64,000 bases of DNA from Galaxea fascicularis. Taxonomy: Eukaryota; Cnidaria; Anthozoa; Scleractinia; Euphylliidae. Below are positions 59,701 to 64,000 of the stretch, one piece after another; positions within the stretch are counted from its first letter, which is position 1; every line of letters starts with the position of its first letter. Position numbers and translations under genes: made by a program. The DNA lies in assembly GCA_948470475.1 (NCBI GenBank), contig OX419343.1:9787268-9851267 (forward strand), read 5' to 3'. The notes beneath the pieces were generated by a model. That model was not told the origin of the DNA. It searched no databases and was given only the letters and a program-made list of their open reading frames with translations.

Positions 59701-62700
59701 TCTACCAGCAGCAGTATCAGCAGCCACACCGGTTCCTAAAAATTTAATGTATCAGATACAGTACTGCTAAGGTGTAAAGCCTGATCCTCACAAGTTTGGA
59801 ATGCATTAGCTTAAGCACAAGCACAAGATAGGTGAGGACATGCAAAACACAAGCATAAACACAAGCACATTAGGCAGACGCAAGAAGAGCAAAACCTGTA
59901 TACTTCTTGTGCTTGCATTAATGCTTGCATCCCAGTGAGGATGTGCACAATGCAAGCACAAGCACAAGCAGACATTTTGGCCAAGGAAATGGAAACAAAA
60001 CTTATATCTGCGTGTGCAATTGTACACTAATGCTTGTATCACGCACATCTTCACCTGTTAATGAGGACCAGGCTTGAACCTTGCAACTTCGATGTTTCGA
60101 AAAAGTCAAGACATTCAAGTTTTGAGACACAAGAGTCAAGGATCGAGCATTGAGTATTAGTAATAGTGATCCCACCAGACTGTGCCATTGCAGGATTCTC
60201 ACACTTTTAGCAAATTGGTGCACTGAAAAAAGTTTCATAAGGGACCTCAGGGCACAGAATGTTAGCAAATAATTTTATATAATTATTACTTTGCTAAATA
60301 AGTAATGAAATAAAAAAATAATCAGTAATAAACACACAGCAGGCCAAAATAAAATGTGCATTGGATGGCAAGATCCCTTGAAAACCAATGATCTACCATC
60401 TTTTGTTGACTAAAACCACAGTCATGCTCTCACTTTGCAAGTCTGCTGTCTTGCAATGTGAAGACTGCTTGTGAATAGAGGGGACTCGGATGTCCAGACA
60501 GCAAAATCTAGACTCGATCAATGGTCACACAGCCAAGGTTTTGCAAAGGAAGATACTGGCAGCCCTACTTTTGTAGAAGAGGAAGCTGACAGACTTTAGT
60601 GGTCGACATACAAGTCTCTTAATTGTTGTTGAACAGTATCAACTGGAGTCAGGGTGGAAGAGCTACAGCAGTTGTACTGACTCTTTCTGATCAAAGAGCT
60701 GATTGTCAACAAGGGTTTAGCCCCCAAAATCAGTTAAGAACTGTGCAAGAAACAGTCTTTTACCAGAGATGGCCACCTGTTGCAGAATTTCATCTTCAGC
60801 AACCCTTGACAGAAGTAGAGAACAGCAAAGTCCAGGATAATTTTTTCGACCAATAACAAATGAATGAACTTTGCATAGCTGTAATCAATCTTTTTTTACT
60901 GAATGAACTTTGTATACAGCTGTAACTGTACACTGTAATCATTTTTTTATTTTTACTGAAATATGAATCTTTGCAAATAGCTGAATCCTGTAATCAAATA
61001 CTTTACTGCCCTGTTGCAGGAACATGACAAACAAATTACAGTTAGAAAAATTAAACTGAGTTAACTCTAGTGACTCATTTTTTCTTTCAAATGGTACAGA
61101 AATTTCAAAGCTGGGGAATCACTGGGCCACAAATCACAATATTCTGGTGAGAACACTGAATAGGAAAAATTATTATTTATGAGAGCAATTTGCACAATGT
61201 ACAGCTGCACATACATTTAAGGCATACAAAAGATTGCCAAGGCCTATTGCTAGCACAGGGTTACAATTTGTTGTACATACAAGTTTACACACATCATCAA
61301 ACACATTTCCACATGTAAGATACATGGGGTGTGGGAAGCAGTTCTGAGAGATCAAAATTGCCAGTTCTTGTATTGATAAATTATTTGAACAAGAAAGTCA
61401 TGTTCTAAGGGTGTGCTAGCCAATAAAACCACAAAGAAGGGTAACTATTATTATATCTCTCAGTATGCATGCTGTGATCAGTCAATTTTGCAGGACTTAT
61501 TCTACTGTATGGTACACTAAATTTAAAAGTTTCCTCTCCGGCGCACACCTGATTAACCTCAGAGATATAATAAAAATCTTACTAACCTCGTTTTCTCGGT
61601 CCGTACTGTAAGTTACGGATCCCCATCTTTTCCTGTTGATTAATGGCCTGCGCATTTTGTACTTGGGCCATCATAAAAAGTGCACAGGAAAAAACTTGGT
61701 CCATGACTTACAGTACAGACCTTATTGATCTCGGTTAGGAAGAGGACCGTATGTACTCGCTGGACCAAGAGAAGCAAGAAGCTTCTTCCAGCCTCGGAAC
61801 AATCCACACCCCCTCCAAAACATTAATCAAGTTATACAGTGGTGATTGGACAAATGTCTGTAAAATTTTAGGTTTTGATCGGCGAAAGCTTAGCCTGGTC
61901 AGACACTCTAACTGGGGATTTCCGACCAGACTGTTCTCTTTTCCGGCCAAAACTTGACCCTGGGCTGACAAATGACCTGCTTATGGACAACAATAATTGT
62001 TGTCCATATGATATGCAGGCTTATACACATGTAAGCAACCATGTTAATGTCTCAATTATGCTGTACTTGTTTACTAACAATAATAATGGCTCCTTGGTTT
62101 AATTTGTTTGGTCTGTATTAACCAATAAAAAAATGTCTTCAAATGTAGCTATGTACATGTACAGCTATGATGCAGCTGTGAGGCGATAATAGTGATCAGA
62201 ATGACAAGTTTTGAATTTCTAACCTGCCAAAGCCTTTTTCTCTTCATCTCTTGCTTTGCGTAAGATTCTCATTTCCTCATCCCTTTCTCCCAACAGCTTG
62301 TACAGTCGACCATTTTCATCTTTCAACACCTGTAACCCAATTGCAAAAGAAAGGTGCAAATTAGTCATCATGAACCTGTTAGCATTAATTTTAGTCCTAT
62401 TGTTTGCATTAAAGATGTACTCGTACAGTATAATAACAGCCTACAGCAGGGAAAATGGATGTCGATTCCAGGATGTCGACATTCTAAGGCGAGTCATTTT
62501 AGCCTGACAGTGTGCTATTTGTAAAGAGTGCTTTCAAGGAACTTTGCAACTGTTTGAAAAGGTTAGTGGTTGTGGCTTGGAGAGAACTCTTGTGTTGCAA
62601 TGCTCAAACAATGATTGCAAAACTTTCACGGAGCTTCCAACATCTGAGAGGATTATTTGAGGGTGCTAGAACAGTTGGCAGTTGGAGAGCACTGCAAGTC

Positions 62701-63652
62701 TGGTCTGACAGCCATTGACAAACACAGACTCTATGCAGATGCAGAAAAGTCCTCAGAGGCAACAAAACTACAGTGCCAAATTCGTCGCAGTCAGCGAAAA
62801 AGCCACAATGAAAGAAATGAGGAGCAGGAGGGAAAAACATATGAGCCTTGGGCTGTTGGACATTATAGAATGTCTCAAATGTATTTTGTTATTTAAAAAA
62901 TGCAGTAAAATCTAGGGATGAAAAAGTAAGGTTTTTTGAGGTTATCCAATTTAGGGGCAGGTCGTTTGAGAGAACGAATTGCCCAATTCTCACCACATTT
63001 GGCAGGGGTGTGGATTTTTGCCTGTAGAATGCAATGATGTAGTCTTTAAAGCCATACAGGTGAAACATACATCATTGAATGAGAGGCAAACTGGACAAAA
63101 GTTTTCTTTTATGTTTGCTTGTTGCCATGGAAACAGCACCCCCCCCCCCCCCAGAAGTTTGTTGAAAAGTAGGTCATTGCATTCTACCATGCCTCCTGTA
63201 TTATCAACGAAAATTTGGCTCAAATAGGACAGTTTTCAAAGGAAATTGACCTGCCCCAAGATTGCAGCTATTTCACAGTAGGGGTCCCTTTCAACACCCC
63301 TTAGCTCGGCCAGGATTTGACGAAACTTCTTAAAAAGTATTGTCACAGGTAGCTGAAGACTTACAGTCTTAATGTAGTATAAGTTATGATTAAATATGGT
63401 TTTCAGTTGTCATTCTTTCTGGGTTCCAGTTTTGACCAGATTTGGCCATTTTTGCGGGTATCTACTACCTAATAAGTTACCTCTCATTATTTTCTGTACA
63501 TTTGAACAGTAAAAGTACAGTACTTCACCATTAAAAAAATTAACTGATTTCACCAGTAAAAAGTTTACAAAGCATACCCTTATGGCATCCTTCAGCTCCT
63601 CAACTTCCTTTTGTACAAAAACATCTTCACCACTCGGAACAGCAGTATCAAG
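50518..63652 (-). CDS. CCDC13: CCDC13-like coiled-coil protein, 3' portion (12 exons)
   Basis: Exons 63652-63578, 62329-62224, 59735-59596, 58356-58279, 57885-57772, 56387-56283, 55364-55191, 54819-54643, 53909-53272, 52315-52205, 51799-51596 and 50683-50518. All junctions are GT/AG and in frame: 695 codons to TAG. The gene starts beyond the right edge, since exon 63652 opens with an acceptor. Nearly every exon encodes heptad-rich coiled coil. LKDENGRLYKLLGERD, RNKVLTSELKGLKAQ with KGSHDDELIAAL, and the C-terminal KEEDLKFYQDMMDQ fit my recollection of CCDC13, a centriolar-satellite and ciliogenesis protein. The 638-bp exon adds a Gly/Ser/Pro/Arg-rich, non-helical segment. Another coiled-coil family is possible. 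Confidence 0.8.
51005..51202. mobile_element. Foldback miniature element, family 1 copy 2
   Basis: In the last intron of the CCDC13-like gene. Ends AAGGCCATTTCCGAA and complement AATAGGCCATTTCCA, with the CAAAGCGAGTCT core near each end, as at 10673-10850. The interior palindrome differs. Confidence 0.8.
51440..51540 (+). repeat. Dispersed-repeat tail
   Basis: TTGTAAAGTGCTTTGAG followed by AAGCGCTATATAAAT and a short CAT/CAA tandem run. This conserved pair of motifs is familiar as the 3' end of dispersed retroposons. Only the tail is present. Confidence 0.45.
56577..56733. mobile_element. Foldback element family 2 in a CCDC13 intron
   Basis: Left CATTTGTCAGTGCGTGCGTA pairs with right TACATACGCACTGACAAATG. 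Same family as 15571-15734. Confidence 0.8.
56743..56875. repeat. (GACT/GACG)n tetranucleotide repeat
   Basis: Long array of GACT, GACG, GAGG and GATG units directly after the foldback element. Confidence 0.95.
56893..57693. repeat. Concentric inverted repeats (~800 bp)
   Basis: Outer arms GATTTGGCCTGAAATCTCAA and complement CATTTGGCCTAAAATCTCAA continue for about 40 bp. An inner pair (about 56998-57042 and 57459-57502) has GGGAAG...TTTTTTATT...GGTGGGCC with poly-G/poly-C cores. Probably one element with an extended or nested end structure. Confidence 0.65.
58856..59032. mobile_element. Miniature element related to 17666-17783
   Basis: Ends GATCGTTTTCA (left) and its complement (right), then GGCCA...CCATATTGG on the left and GTCA...CGGTGGCCATGTTGG (complement) on the right. 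The same TTTTCACATGACNTCACGGNGGCCATG block occurs in the P450-flank element. Confidence 0.65.
59800..60060. repeat. AAGCACAAGCAC-rich repeat
   Basis: Imperfect repeats of AAGCACAAGCAC and their complement flank CAGTGAGGAT/AGGTGAGGAC motifs. Probably a dispersed element; boundaries uncertain. Confidence 0.45.
60063..62223. other. Large CCDC13 intron, rest
   Basis: Apart from the foldback repeat at 61583-61739 I see no gene, RNA gene or clear mobile element. Confidence 0.4.
61583..61739. repeat. Foldback repeat in a CCDC13 intron
   Basis: Left TAACCTCG...GGTCCGTACTGTAAGTTA pairs with right TGACTTACAGTACAGACC...CGGTTA. Confidence 0.7.
62330..63577. other. CCDC13 intron
   Basis: No supported gene. 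There is a poly-C run at about 63139-63152. A weak inverted pair (AGAATGCAATGA at about 63027, TCATTGCATTCT at about 63173) may mark an old element. Confidence 0.35.
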
Positions 63653-64000
63653 CTAAGGATTCAAAATATTAGACCCACAACATTAGCCATGTTATTGTTG
63701 GGTAATCATTTTCCACTCAGCTGTAGCTTGGGAATAAAAAAAAGAGCAATTACTAAATTAAATAAAAATTAATATTAAATTTCATTTTAATTTCCCTTCT
63801 ATACCATGAGAGGCTTTACAGGGATAAAGATAACATAACAGCAATGTTTGGTGCAAAATACTATAGTCAATCTGAACAAGTTGAAAAATTTTAAAACAAA
63901 AATAAAGGGCAAGATTTCACACAGCCCCATACATGTACATTAATAATTATACAGTCAGGCTTTTTGAGACTCAAACTCTATTTTGTTTTTTGAACAGGGT

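Noticed and set aside
60623..60856. Small protein in a CCDC13 intron
   Set aside because: No motif, no splice context and no partner exon; treated as a chance frame.

Overview
This is a eukaryotic, intron-containing, A+T-leaning and very repeat-rich genomic window. The gene content and repeat families fit an anthozoan cnidarian, most likely a reef-building coral: a cGAS-like/Mab-21 nucleotidyltransferase, a CYP2-clan P450 tandem pair, a CCDC13-like ciliary coiled-coil gene, a HARBI1-type Harbinger element, and many short palindromic elements with TA, 3-bp, 8-bp or 9-bp target duplications. The organism call is an inference; no host marker settles the genus.

Layout. (1) 472-5545: a compact Ty3-type LTR retrotransposon with 149-bp LTRs, one mismatch between them and a 4-bp target duplication. 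Gag and pol are in one frame but are split by a TAA, and the integrase lacks its first catalytic Asp. (2) 5.5-11 kb: no genes, but a cluster of miniature transposons (hAT-like, TA-target types, foldback types), then a relic P450 exon near 11.03-11.2 kb. (3) 11.3-31.5 kb: a tandem duplication carrying two nearly identical three-exon P450 genes, each 512 aa (12335-17559 and 26519-31324). Comparing the copies reveals at least five insertions in copy B and at least two insertion-type differences in copy A.

(4) The main discovery is inside copy B: a complete 5.88-kb DNA transposon at 20565-26440 with 92-bp identical terminal inverted repeats and an empty site in copy A. It carries two convergent genes, both of which I can splice in frame from start to stop. 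The plus-strand gene (9 exons, 902 aa) joins a SAP-like motif, a SWIM zinc finger, a YqaJ/lambda-exonuclease-type nuclease and a Ulp1/SENP-type cysteine protease. The minus-strand gene (5 exons, 543 aa) joins a THAP zinc finger to an IS5-like DDE transposase. This matches the ISL2EU group as I recall it, with the Ulp1 protease as the unexpected part.

(5) 32338-36709: a PIF/Harbinger element with a HARBI1-like transposase (one apparent frameshift) and a Myb/trihelix-like partner. (6) 36.9-43.05 kb: nested repeats. One element has long inverted ends with 15-bp repeat arrays. Beside it, a palindromic element contains a miniature transposon and a 5'-truncated LINE, which is split by a Harbinger-like element that itself carries a tRNA-derived SINE. 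(7) 46712-48667: a cGAS-like/Mab-21 gene with its metal-binding motif intact. (8) 50518-63652 and beyond the right edge: the last 12 coding exons of a minus-strand CCDC13-like gene, with further miniature elements in its introns.

Most of the window is therefore mobile DNA around four host loci: two P450 genes, the innate-immune-type nucleotidyltransferase and the coiled-coil gene. Exon boundaries were placed by eye from GT/AG sites and frame continuity.
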